Positions 45,534 through 57,002 of a stretch of DNA of 64,000 nt are shown here, piece by piece; the stretch's first letter is position 1; each line of letters opens with the position of its first letter. The stretch lies in assembly GCF_000003195.3 (NCBI RefSeq), contig NC_012873.2, positions 24,773,317 to 24,837,316 of the forward strand. The letters run 5' to 3'. This stretch comes from Sorghum bicolor (taxonomy: Eukaryota > Streptophyta > Magnoliopsida > Poales > Poaceae). Both the position numbers and the translations under genes were made by a program. The notes under the pieces were generated by a model. It worked only from the letters and a program-made list of their open reading frames with translations, did no database searches and was not told the origin of the DNA.

Positions 45534-46268
45534 CTAGTACGGCCTTCTAGAGATCGGTGTTGTACCTGGTATCAACTCTATTGCAAACTCTACTTTCCTA
45601 TCTGAGGGAAGTTCTGGCAATTCCTCAGGAAAAACATCAGGAAACTCACAGACTACTGGTATGTGTTCTAGTGGAACCACCTGTACTGCACATGAAAGAC
45701 TGGCGAAGTCGAAGCGTCGGGGTAGCCTGACCTGAAGCATGCCCTCCCCCAGAGGATCTTTAAGGGAGAGAGTTCTATGTCCCACATCTATAACTGCACC
45801 CCAGTCAGTCATCTTATTCATTCCAATGATAACATCCAAAACTAGCCCTGGCATGATCACAAGGTTTACACGAAACCTTCGGCCACTGATATCCAAAGTA
45901 AGCCCTCTTACTGCTTTGTTAGTCAACACATCAGCCCCTGCTGAACTAATACGATAACCATAACCCAACTCGGTAACTGGTTGGTCATGCTTTTGTGAAA
46001 ATGCTTGGCTCATGAATGAATGCGATGATCCAGAATCAAACAAAACAACTGCAAGATGTTGGTTGACAGGAAACATACCAGCTATGACCAGATCTCCTTC
46101 CAGGATCTTATCTATCGAGGTGTGGTACACAGAGGCCGGGTAGGTCCTCTGCTGCTTCTTGGGGTAGGGACATTCCTTAGCAAAGTGCCCCATCTTGTGG
46201 CAGTTATAGCATGGTCCCTTAGTCATGTTGTTGGCAGCAGGTGCCACAGCTTGAATTGCCTTTGGCAT
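45534..46268 (-). pseudogene. Element I gag C-terminus (CCHC knuckle) and aspartic protease
   Basis: An open frame of 244 codons. It has a nucleocapsid zinc knuckle [14 protein letters not shown] (about 46170-46215) that binds RNA. The retropepsin follows, with [12 protein letters not shown] (catalytic D-S-G, about 45990-46050) and later [20 protein letters not shown]. The protease-RT linker [20 protein letters not shown] is next. The ORF ends at a TAG at 45534, where RT continues in the same region, so one nonsense change separates protease from RT. The motif set is standard for Tekay/Del. The catalytic residues look intact in this segment. Confidence 0.9.
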
Positions 46269-47241
46269 GGCGGGAGCTATTGCTACCTTGCACGGCTTCT
46301 GCTGCGTTGGATGCCTTGTGTTCCATCTCTCAGGCGGTCAGAACCTAGCACCTGGGATAGGAGGATGATACTGCTGATGCCCTGCCACTGGTGCCCGGGA
46401 CTAAGACGACCCGGCTTCAAAAGCCCTCTTGCGTGACTTGGATGCACTATAGTTGTTGTTATTGTTCTCCTGGGTCAAACAGTCACTGATGTAGGCATTG
46501 AAGGTAGCCCGGGTTCCTATACCCATGGTCTTTAGCATCTTTGGGCTCAAGCCTCTCTAGAAACTAGCGATCTCTTTGGCCTCTGTGTTCACAAACTCGA
46601 GAGCGTAATGAGCGAGATTGTTGAAAGCGTGCAGATACTCCTTCACAGACTTCGTTCCCTGGGACAGCCTCATGAACTCTCCAACCTTCATTTCCACCAC
46701 GCCCGGAGGGATATAATTCCCCCGAAAAGCGGTGGTGAAGCGGTTCCAGGTGATCGGGGTCCCCTCTGGTAGGTGGTACGATGATGGGACCACCATATCC
46801 CAGCAGGCCCCTGCAACTGATGTGCTGCATACTCGGCCTTGAGCTCTTCGGTCATCCGAAGGAGACGGAACTTTTGCTCCATGCTGTTAATCCACTCATC
46901 TGCCTCAAGCGGTTCCAAAGCCTCCTTGAAGACTGGTGGTTTAGTATCCATGAAGTCCATGAAAGAGCTGTACTGAATGACTTCACGACCGCCTTGGTTA
47001 TCCCCACGGCTGGTGTTGTCAGCGATATTGTGCAGGGCTTCTTCCATGTTGCGCTGCATCAGCTCCATATTGCGTTGGCTCCCCAGAAACTACGCGAAAA
47101 ACACGTCTGTAGTGTATAGAGGAGGGGGTGGTGGTGGCGGTTATGGTGCTCTCTCGTCATTCCTTTGAGCCCACCTACGGAAGAACCTGCTCCAAGACCA
47201 AGGTTGCTATTACCGCCGCCATGCGTTTGCACCATCTGCAT
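46269..47241 (-). pseudogene. Element I gag (capsid)
   Basis: Capsid region upstream of the zinc knuckle. 47068-46688 reads MELMQRNMEEALHNIADNTS, PPVFKEALEPLEADEWINSM, KFRLLRMTEELKAEYAAHQL and GPAGIWW. After a shift near 46790 comes EGTPITWNRFTTAFRGNYIP, MKVGEFMRLSQGTKSVKEYL and NNLAHYALEFVNTEAKEIAS, the retrotransposon gag core. Stops at 46557 and near 46350-46400 follow. An N-terminal low-complexity Gly/His/Pro part lies at 47069-47241. Gag starts about 330 bases after the stop of the extra ORF, so the two are separate genes or were linked by unusual translation. Confidence 0.87.
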
Positions 47242-47573
47242 GCCTCAATGATAAGCCGTCGTTAGGAGTTGTTATCAACGGTAGACGTATGTAGAATTAT
47301 GTCGTACTAAATTTACTGAGGAAAATAAATTCGCACAATAAACAGAGGCACAAGAATTCATCATCCACACACACAACATCACTAACAGATTACTAACATT
47401 CGAGCAACAAGGTCCGCATACGTCCAAAATTGCCAGCATACATACACTGGACTTTCAGCGTTTAACACAACTCAACACGTAGAGTCTTACACAACAACGA
47501 TCCAACCGATTACAAGACATGCCATGCATCAACAACAGCAAAAGAAGAAGGACTAGCTCTAGAGCCCTAGCAT

Positions 47574-48609
47574 CTACTCGCTATGGTCACTGTCCATGCC
47601 GGAGCCCTCCTCGTCCTCATCTCCACTAGCGGCTGCCTCCATCTCTGGATCCTCATCCATCTCATCCTCAGAATCTAACTCAGCTACTCCGGGCAGGTGG
47701 TGAGGGTGGAGCTGGTTATGCAGCTGGTGGATCTCCTCATGCAAGTTCTCATTGTACTCCTCAGCATTAGTTAGCTGCTGCTCAAGCTCTAGCTGTCGGG
47801 CCCTCAGGGTGTCCTCCTCGTGCCAGGCTTCATTCCTCTAACCAAGCACATGAACGAGCATGCGCTCGCAGTTCCTATGAGCGGTGGTCACCCTGTCCCT
47901 CTACTCCCTCACTGCGAGCAGGTCCTGACTCAACTCACTGTTCTTCTGGACTGCCTGATCCCTCTCTAGAGTCATGGGGGCCAACTCTGCCTGCATCCTC
48001 TCAACCTCACTATCAAACTCGCGCTGCTACTGGCGCTTCTCATCCTGAACTGTGAGAAGGGACCCAGACAAGTGCCCCAAACAACGCTCTAGACCCCCAT
48101 AGGTCTTCATCAGGGCGAACATAGCACTCATAGCTAGGCTGTCACTATGCTGATCCTCACCCGCACTCCTCTCTAGAGCATTCACCTCGGACTGATCCCA
48201 CACCAAAGTGTAGGGGTCACCCCTAGGAAACACCCCAGCGAAGGCGTGGGCCAGCTCCTGTGGAAACCTCTCCATGATGTCCCTCAGAACTGCAAAAGCA
48301 GCCCTACTGGCACCGTGGAAAGGCGTGGTACCATGAGACTTGTACACCTAGACACCCCAGGCTCCTCTGGTAGGGACCACTGCCTCGATCCCCACCAGGG
48401 TCCCGTCACCAAGCTACTCCTTGTTCCAATAGTAGCGAGGTTCCCTTCCTTCGGGATACCCCCATCGAACTGAGCACCCTCCAAAGCAAGGTGGGCATCC
48501 CAAACTCCTCTAGGAACTTGCTCTTATGACACGAGCTCCTAGCTGCCAACTGATGGCGAGGGGCCCACCCACGAGTCGACTTGCGCGAAGTGAGCCTAGT
48601 GCGTGCCAT
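47574..48609 (-). pseudogene. Extra ORF of element I with histone-H3-tail-like N-terminus and coiled coil
   Basis: Upstream of gag, ATG at 48609-48607. The first residues MARTRLTSRKST, then GWAPRHQLA, match the canonical histone H3 tail at 16 of the first 22 positions including Met. Lys9 and Ser10 are kept (SRKS), Lys4 is Arg, Lys14 is Trp, Lys18 is His and Lys23 is Arg. After frame breaks (48284-48480) comes FHGASRAAFAVLRDIMERFP, QELAHAFAGVFPRGDPYTLV, then a Glu/Gln/Arg-rich likely coiled coil (about 47690-48060). It ends in an acidic tail (DSEDEMDEDPEMEAA, then GDEDEEGSGMDSD) with TAG at 47576-47574. Three in-frame TAGs in the coiled coil look like decayed CAG. The length is about 345 codons. 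Function is unknown; the tail resemblance suggests a histone mimic, which is inference. Confidence 0.75.
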
Positions 48610-49412
48610 CTGCTGCAAATAGAATACCTTGGAAAGACTGAGGATAATCTTTTATTATCTTAATTGAAATTGGGACAGATTCAATTAAGGGGAGGAAGTA
48701 AACAATGATATGGAATGAACATGATGCATGCACGAACTTATGATCTCACAAACTTAGAAAAGAAAGTCAATACTAATCGGTATATGCGGTGGCACATAAA
48801 GTTCTCTCATAACGTAACTAGCGTTCTAGGCGGGAACGTGGTTAGTGTACCTGCAAAAAACTCATTTCAGCCCAACCCCAGTATGAACATGCAGAACAAG
48901 AATTTAGAGCTACACACCCCACACACATAGACACCACATCCATGCATATGGCGTGGTACTACCTACATCATGGCCCTAGTGACGGCATCGCCTCTCAGGA
49001 CGGAATTTCCCAACATGCGGTACTTTTCCTAGGCACACCAACATGTGCGCATGACACAGCCCCTAAAATCACTTCCCTAGATCGGCAGTGTATACGATCA
49101 TGCTCTCACAGCTCCCCCTTACCGAGGCTTAGAGGAAAAATTGATCCACACATTACCACTCAAATGAATGGCACTCATACTATTGCATGGCGTATGAGCG
49201 ACGAAATAGAAATATGATGCATAACCCCCAAGTTAGTACTGAACTAGCCACCTTAGAGTCCATAACCGGGCATAAAGGGTATGACCATGGCACACTGTGT
49301 AATTTTCCAAAAACTCATTTGAACACCTTGATTCTCATTAATTTCATAGTTAACTTTCATTAACCGGTTTAAGTTTAATTTAGAACGTACTTATGAACAG
49401 TAACTCACTAAA
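48610..49412 (-). other. Leader of element I between primer site and extra ORF
   Basis: About 800 bases of untranslated leader. Open frames here (48942-49217 on the plus strand) are unsupported. No structured element was recognised. Confidence 0.6.
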
Positions 49413-49428
49413 CCTTGCTCCGATACCA
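49413..49428 (-). other. Primer-binding site of element I (initiator tRNA-Met type)
   Basis: Minus-strand TGGTATCGGAGCAAGG, two bases from the LTR end. It differs from the usual TGGTATCAGAGC at one position. This is the primer of Tekay/Del elements. Confidence 0.85.
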
Positions 49429-49430
49429 GC

Positions 49431-52400
49431 TGTAACAGAACCGCCCAAATTATAAGAGATTAAGCCTAATGGTGACCATTTGCATAGTCGAACCATCGAG
49501 CTTAAGCCCATATAATCCCGGTAGTCCGTGAAATCTCGAGGGATTTCAAACCACAAATCGTACATACAGCCAAGATCGTAATAAGTTCAGCGGTCACCAT
49601 TCACAATTACATCCAGTTCGCATCATTCATGATATACATCGGAGTTACTTAAAGTTATTAAAAACCAAGTTCTCCAGTAGCGAAAGCTTCATAGTTTGAA
49701 AGTAACACACACACACACATTTAGTCTGATACAGTGCCATAGTTGATCATTCCCACAAAAGCAAAAGAGGAGGTAGAGTGACCATCGCCCTTGGCCTAGT
49801 CATTACCTATTGCTGGGTACAAGCAGAGAATGCAATAACCATAGTACATATGCCCATCTGCAAAGCAACATGGGAATAGAACCCTGAGTACGAGAATGTA
49901 CTCAGCTAGACTTACCCGTTATAAACCAAAAATAAAGACTCTTCAAGGATCATGAAGGCTGTATAGTGGGCTAGCTGAGACTTTTTGCATAAAAGTACTA
50001 CTCAACTAGAAGTACATCCTAACAGTACTCCCTCTTCTTTTAATTAGCTCAGGTTAGGTATTATTACCTATCATCTAGATTTGCACCTGTACTATTCCAA
50101 ACAAGTGTGGTGATATGATGGTACCTCATCATACCATTCATAAATCATTTATCATCATACCCAAGTGTTCCATAGTCCTTACTACGAGGACAAGGCTCAT
50201 GTCAAGTGCTCACTATCCAGGAGCGATGGCGATTCGAATCGATTTCTGACCACCTGGCGAGTTTATTCCCCACACAAACCACACTCACTGATCAAGTGAG
50301 CTATAGATCACCGTATTGCACTATCCAGGACCAATTCGCGGATTCGACCGGCACCGCCCGTACCCGAGGACCGTTCCGACGATCGAGGTATCCATGGTAT
50401 AACAAGGTTGCACGCCGCGCCCTCGTCGTTCTCCTCAACCATCAACAATACGACGCGTACATCGGGCCGATTCTCGGCCCGGATAGTGCTCAGGCTTCGC
50501 GGTCGGAACGACTTATCCTTCCAGCTAAGTGTGGGGCATGCGTTCAACATGACAAGAGGGCCGTCAACGATCGGTCCTTAACCGACACAAGCAGGGGCAC
50601 TACAGTCAACCCCACCATATGACCCTGCCCGGTCTCAAGTTCAATCCCACACTTGGTTACTTCCCTCTTAGCATTGACAGCTAATCAAATAGGTGTTCAC
50701 CTATATCTCGCAGGTGACAGGAAATCACCCGACTTCTACCGTACTAAGGAAGCTAAGCATAGACTCCGAGCCTATCTACATAGGACAAGGTAGATAAACA
50801 AGGGGTGATATCAAGGAGTAAGTATGCATCAATGGTATCAAGCAATTCCTATCACTTAAATGGAACATAGTAAAACCAGCATAATATACTAATTAAGTTA
50901 GCGAGAATAGGGAGACTTAGAATGCTCTGGGGCTGGCCTTTCTCAAACGTGCTCGGCTTGTGGTCCGAGCACTCCTGCAGCTCTTCTCCCGGCTCTAGTC
51001 CTCCTTGAAGTTCCTACTCTGGGGTTTCCTCCTGCTCCTCGGGTCCCACTTCGTTCTCCTGCAAGCCTATATGATGCATGTGTGCTTATGAGTGGAGTGC
51101 GAGATGCCCGGGGTGCAATGCTTATGCAAGTGGGTATCAGAAGACCATGACATGGTCCATAGATGACATAGGTGGTTATTTCTACAAGGTAGTCAACATC
51201 ATCCAAAAACATGTACTCAGATTAATCATCTATTGCATTCTCTTCTACAAGTTGCCTTTATGGTTAACCAGCAAGCTAACATGATGCTTCAAAGATACAC
51301 CAAACACCCTTTTATTCCATTTAATTTATGCATAACAATTCATAATTTATTTTAATTATTATTGGACCTACAACAGCAGCATATGTTTCTGTTTATCAAT
51401 AAATTCCATAAAAATTACAGTAGATCACTGGTCAATCATAAAGTCTACCATAAATTTTTCATAATATTTGGACACTTATTTTGGGCTACACAAATTACAA
51501 GATTATTCAATATAATTAAGTACAAATACCCTACTGTTGACCAAGTGTCCAACAGATTTCATATTTTTATAAATTGCTTGTTAACATAAGAAACACCCAC
51601 AAAAATTTCTAGATTAATGGCATGATCCAGTTATTTATTAAAAATCATAAACCACTGCCATGCAAGCATTTAAATCATCATAAATTAATTTATACAGAAA
51701 ATAATATGTGACATATTTTTCCTAGAGACTAATCATCCAGGCAAAGCTAACAAAACAAGTTTCACCATTTTCTGAGTTATATTTTAATTGCTATGCATTT
51801 TCTACTTATCAACAAAACATGGATTAAATACATTTGCACAGAAAAGTTGTTCAAACATGACATGCAACCACACCAAACTACAGATCTAGACTTATAGAAC
51901 ACACCAAAATTTATTTCATCATTTTTGGAGCCATAGATCTCAAGATATAGATTTAATACCATTTCAATCATTTTCTAGAAAACCTTTTCTAAAAAACCAT
52001 TTCAAATCCGGAACGAAAAATGCTAGGAACACCCGATCTCTACCCGCCTCGGTCCTCCTGCGGCTAACAGTGGGTCCCCGACCCCACTGGTCAGCGTGAC
52101 CGAGAGGGAGAGCACCTCCGACGAGCAGATCTCGTCGGCGGTGAGGTCTCTAGCCACGAGGTGAGCACCAACGTGCTCCCCGTAGCGAGGCGCACTCGAG
52201 GGTGCCATTGGTTTGGCTGGAGGACGACCGGAACACCCCTGCTGACGTGCATGGTGGCACGGCAGCGCTGCTCGCCGTGGCCAGGCCACTCCGGCGGAGT
52301 AGAACACGTGCGGGGTACCGTCTAAGCTTCCTCGTCACGCTCCGAACCTAACGCGCTCAAGAACAAGCAAAACGGGGCAGAAACGGGAAGGTTTCGACGT

Positions 52401-53352
52401 GGCAGAGCACTCTAACAAGGTCGGGAGAACTCCGGCGAGAGATTGCGGTCTCGTGGAGGGTTTTCACCTCGGTAGAGCGCGCGCAGGGGCTTACCGGGGC
52501 GAAGGCGAACACGGCGGTGGTCTTGGCGAAGAGAACGGACCACTAACGCGGCCTGCGGCGAGCGGCGGAGCTTCGGCCGGCAATGGCGCCACGGCGGTTG
52601 CTGCTGCTGCGGCTGCGCTCGCGAGCGGAGAAGGAGAGGGAGCGGGGGGGACAGAATGGCGTCTGGTGGCGCGGGGTGCCGTCCCGACCGGGGTAAGCCG
52701 GTCGGCCGAGCGGGCGTCCACGACGCCGGTGTACGGCCGGCACGTGACCGGCGCCGGGTGGAGCGAGGCGGACATCCGCGCGTGGGAGAGGGGAGGGGAG
52801 GCCGGGCCGCGCGGCTTGGATGGGCGAAAAGGGAGGCGGATCGGCCCATCAGCGCCTGCCCCCTTTCCTCTTTTTTTGAATTTCTTTTCTCCAATACTTT
52901 TTCAAACTTATTTTGACAAATTTATACCCTTTTTCAGCTCTGGCCCCCAAAACAAAAGTTGTTCTAAATAAAAAGTTCTACAACTTTGTTTCAAGCTGTA
53001 ATTCCAAATTCCTAATAGAATTTGAAATTCCACTCAAAACTAGTTCTAGGTTTTAAATAAATTCATTTTGGGGCTTTTTGTATAAAATCCATTTCTCAAA
53101 TTCTATAGCTCCAAAAATTTCACAAAATTATTCTTAGTTCTTCTATAACATATTTCAATCTATTTTGGTCATTTCAAGAAATTTAGAAGCCATAATATTT
53201 TTATCATATTTAAATCACATAAATTAAGCACATAAAATCACACTTGAATTACTACTATGCTCATGTGATGTTATGCTTATGCCATGCTTGATGAGAATGC
53301 TTATGAGAGAGTGTATGAGACTAAGTGCATGCTTAACACCTAGGGTGTTACA
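49431..53352 (-). repeat. 5' LTR of element I, 3922 bp
   Basis: Minus strand starts TGTAACACCCTAGGTGTTAAG at 53352 and ends GTTCTGTTACA at 49431. It is collinear with the 3' LTR throughout, with scattered substitutions and small indels (clearly more than between the two F LTRs). It includes the same GC-rich island (about 52040-52850). Confidence 0.9.
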
Positions 53353-53357
53353 GCGTC

Positions 53358-56300
53358 GGAGGGAAAACAACTTCGCCAACATAAACTGATGGTTTCCCAA
53401 GGACAAGCTTAGTGTCCTAAAATAAGCACTGATGAGATCATAACATGAACTTTTAATTAGTTGCAATATTACCTTGTGTATTGAGCATATAAGAATAATT
53501 GTAAAAATATTCCTTCGGGTATTCTTGTCACTAACCTTTCTAGGATTGGAGCAAGAAGATCGGATGAACGACAAGCAAGTACAAGGTATGTCCAACCAAT
53601 CATTATGCAACACTGAATTAAATTCATCCAAACTTTAACTTTGCAAAATTCAAGCTTGGGGGAGTACCTTACATAAAAACATCCTTTGCCATGTTGCTGT
53701 GTTGGTTGTCCCTACCTTTGAGACATGCTCAATTGATTAAATACTAATCACACTACTTCATCTCCACTTGAGTAGATCTCTATAAATGCCATCACGCTAC
53801 CTTTGTTTATCCTAGTAAGTGTTAGTTTGGAAGTACTGCACATACTTCTATTGGCTTTTAAATTAAGCATGGTGCTTAGGTTAAACAGCCTTCCTTAATC
53901 TGATTAGACATGGAGTGTAGTTGGGTTATTGAACTAAAAACTGCTTGTGTAGACATTGGTATATTTTGTCAGACTAACCCCTGCAGAAAAACTTTCAATG
54001 TCGATTTGGGATGTCCTGAGATAAACTCACATCGGAGATGAAGAGAGAGACACATGAAGTTTAACAATTTGCACAAGAAGGACATGGCTCATTCATCATA
54101 GAGAGATGATCCATGGAAGGAGACAAAGTACATAAACAAGATGCACAACTGCTAAGAAAGGAAGCTTTCACAAGGTGAGATAGTACCATCACTCTTCAAT
54201 TAAGGTAACATCTTAAGATATGTGACTATCACTTTTATAAGTTTCTCCTTGGTTCTGGCGTTCACATAAATAAAGAGACAAACATGTATGATTTATAACT
54301 CCATTAACCAACCCAACTGATTCGTCATGTTTAGTCCTTTAATCTTTGTTCCTAGTACTACCTCCATGATCCCACACTAATCATATGAGCTAAAATGTTG
54401 CACATTCAATCTTTGGGAAGATATAAAGAAAAAGACATATACATAAATAGATTATCTTTCCATAAGGTTGAGCGATCTGATCTGACAAATGTATTAAATG
54501 CTGCACTCAAGAACTTATTACCCATCAACTTTGTCTTGCTCCCTATGCTTAAGGATAGAGAAGAATAAATATACTTTTGGTTCTGTTGGTGTTTTCCACC
54601 AACAGGACCCACGCACTTGATCTTCGCCTCGTCTCTATGAGCAGGACACATTTTGAGAAACATGGAGGATTTTTCAACTCTCAGACACTACCAAGTGAAG
54701 GACCTGGATCTACGAGCACAAACACACTGAGTAAGATACTGCCAACGCCACACTTCGAACTGCTCGGCAAATGAAGAACATGGGTGACACCGTATCAAGA
54801 GGTGCAGACGTCAAGGTCCACACCTGAATCAAATGACGCACCTAAAGAATGAACACGGTGAGAAGTCTTGTTCAGAAGACTTAAAACATTGAACCCTTGC
54901 CGAAAGGTAAAATCGGTAGTTATCCATATTTATCCTTTCTGCATTCCCTTTTTCCATAAATTATTTACTTCCCTTAAATAACTTGTTAGTTAATCATGCT
55001 ATCTTGAAAAGAAATTAAAAATATTAAAACATTAAGCCCCATGTGAGTATGCTCGTGGCATAAAACCCATAAGCACGTTCACTGTGGTGGCGTAAAAATA
55101 AAAATATTTCTGTTCTATAAGGTGAAATGATAAAAATAAATTTATGATCCTACCAAAGAGAGTAATATTTATTAGAGGAAGCTCAACATGATAATGGCTA
55201 AGAGATTTTATGCTAACACCTAACTAGTTCCATAAAGCTTTGTTGTCTATTTGAGCTCCACGAAATTCAAGGATCAAAGAAGGCTAGCAGACGAAGGACA
55301 TCCTAATTGCTGTCAGGGTGCTGCCGACATTCAAATACACCTCCGCCACCTGCTAGCTACATTAGAAGAAATTACGTCAAAATCCAGCTTGGGGGAGAGC
55401 ACCCCCATTTATCCAGCTAAGTGTTTATATTCGTGTTTATACTTTACTCAAATAATAAAAAGATGCATAATCATAAAAACCCAAATAAAGATTTTGTGCT
55501 CTTATCTTTGCTTAGTTTGCTAAATAAATAAATAAAATGTCTATGCCAAATTGAACTCCAATGGTAAACTCTTACATGGATATGATAAATAGTTGCTCTC
55601 CGAAGTACCTAGTTTTTAAATTTGAGCCCTCTCTCAAGTTTAGGCATAACTGTTATAATTTAAACCTTGCTCTAAACCTAAACTTGTGGGAAGAGTACCT
55701 AATCAAAAGCCTAAGTCATTAACGGATATGATATGGGAAGGTTGAGCTGCTGTTTATCTATTCCTAGAGATACAAGAATTTTATCTTTGAAAATCATTAA
55801 AATGTTGCATGATGAGTTCCTGTATGATGAGAGTTTAAAATCCTACCACAGCCATATATACATGCTTACTAGACTATGAACCATACATTTACTTTTTACT
55901 ACTTATGAGCATTGAGTGTGGTCAAGCTGTGTAGACCCTTAAGAACTTGTCATGCGGTTAAAATCAAGATTCACTTGCACGTTCACTCATACATGCTACT
56001 TCTACTCTGGAAGTACGCATCCAGATACATCCACTCATTTCCATCTCCAGATCCACCCAAAATTATTCTACTCCTATTCAGGAGAGAATAGCTAAAAGCA
56101 TTCTCCTATTTTTGTTTTCCCTGTGAAATAAATGCTCGAGATATTTTGGTTACTTCCACTTGCTACATTATTCCAGGAGGGTGAGTGCTCTAAAAAAAGA
56201 GAAGAAAAAGGAAAAATACGAGGAAATAAAAAGGGGCAAGTGCCCGGAACCTCGAAGAAAAGAAAAAGTGAGACGAGAGGTAAAAATGGACAAGTGTCCG

Positions 56301-57002
56301 ACAGTAGAATTAGGGGTACAAGATACCCACCGGAGAGAAAAGAAAAAGAAAATATAGAGCATCTCATTCTCCTCAAAAGCTTCAAAGTGCAAGAAAGGTA
56401 TGTATCCTCTCAAAAGAGCAAAAGTAGAATTAGACTTTCACCATTGTTTTCACCATGATCATCATACACATTCATTCACCACACATGCACATCTTGATAT
56501 TGACTTATTGACTTGTTTCTTTGGATCCATGGTTTGACTATGCAATAAATGTCTTGTAAGTATAAATTAGTTGTCTCCCACCTATGAGCTCCAGATGTCA
56601 AAACCTTATTAGAGTAGGGTGAGAGAGAAGGCATATACCATCACTGCCTTGGTAAGGATCCAGAAATACCACAAAAGAGAGAATTAAGAGAGTCATACAA
56701 TGAATCTCTGAGTTTTATTTTAAAAATCTGCAAAAAAAACTCCAGAGTTATAGTTGATCAAAGAACAAGAGACATGGTGCTTGACTAGACCGTTCTATCT
56801 TTTAACTGCTCAAGACACAAGTGACGGTTGAAAGCCCCATGGTGAAAGGTAAAATAAGTAAGTTTTAAGTCTTAACAATTTACCCTAACTCAGAGATGAG
56901 ATCTTGTTTGAACACATGTGTACCTTTAAGGCATGAAACCACTGCAGAAACTCTTGAGTCCATCCTTGCTCAGGAAAGAGCAAGAGGTAAGCTTGGGGGA
57001 GT
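53358..57002 (+). other. 3' non-coding region of element H
   Basis: Resumes H after I. Collinear with D (opposite strand): polypurine-like CAAGCTTGGGGGAGTA (53651-53666), conserved stem-loop (54583-54605), the protease-less junction stretch (54730-54880), TGGCATAAAA block (55056-55098), internal polypurine/hairpin AGCTTGGGGGAGAGCACCCC (55386-55405), purine-rich block with palindromes (56233-56245 and 56288-56299), and the terminal polypurine tract TAAGCTTGGGGGAGT (56988-57002). No gene. Confidence 0.72.
54583..54605 (+). other. Conserved stem-loop in element H
   Basis: CTGTTGGTG, loop TTTTC, CACCAACAG; a nine-base perfect stem, same position as in D and F. Confidence 0.7.

Larger units (their letters stand above)
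38860..53352 (-). mobile_element. Element I: Tekay/Del chromovirus with extra ORF, 14.5 kb
   Basis: Complete-length Ty3/Gypsy insertion in H with perfect duplication GCGTC (38855-38859 and 53353-53357). Very long LTRs (3916 and 3922 bp) flank a 6.7 kb interior. Order on the minus strand: primer site of initiator-tRNA-Met type (49413-49428), an extra ORF with a histone-H3-tail-like start (48609-47574), gag, CCHC knuckle, protease, RT, RNase H, integrase with chromodomain, polypurine tract. Coding regions carry several stops and shifts. LTR termini TGTAACA...TGTTACA and the domain set point to the Tekay/Del lineage. Confidence 0.92.

Noticed and set aside
48543..48609. A captured host histone H3 gene
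   Set aside because: Only the tail resembles H3; the histone fold is absent and the sequence continues into a coiled-coil protein, so this is a tail-like segment and not an H3 pseudogene.
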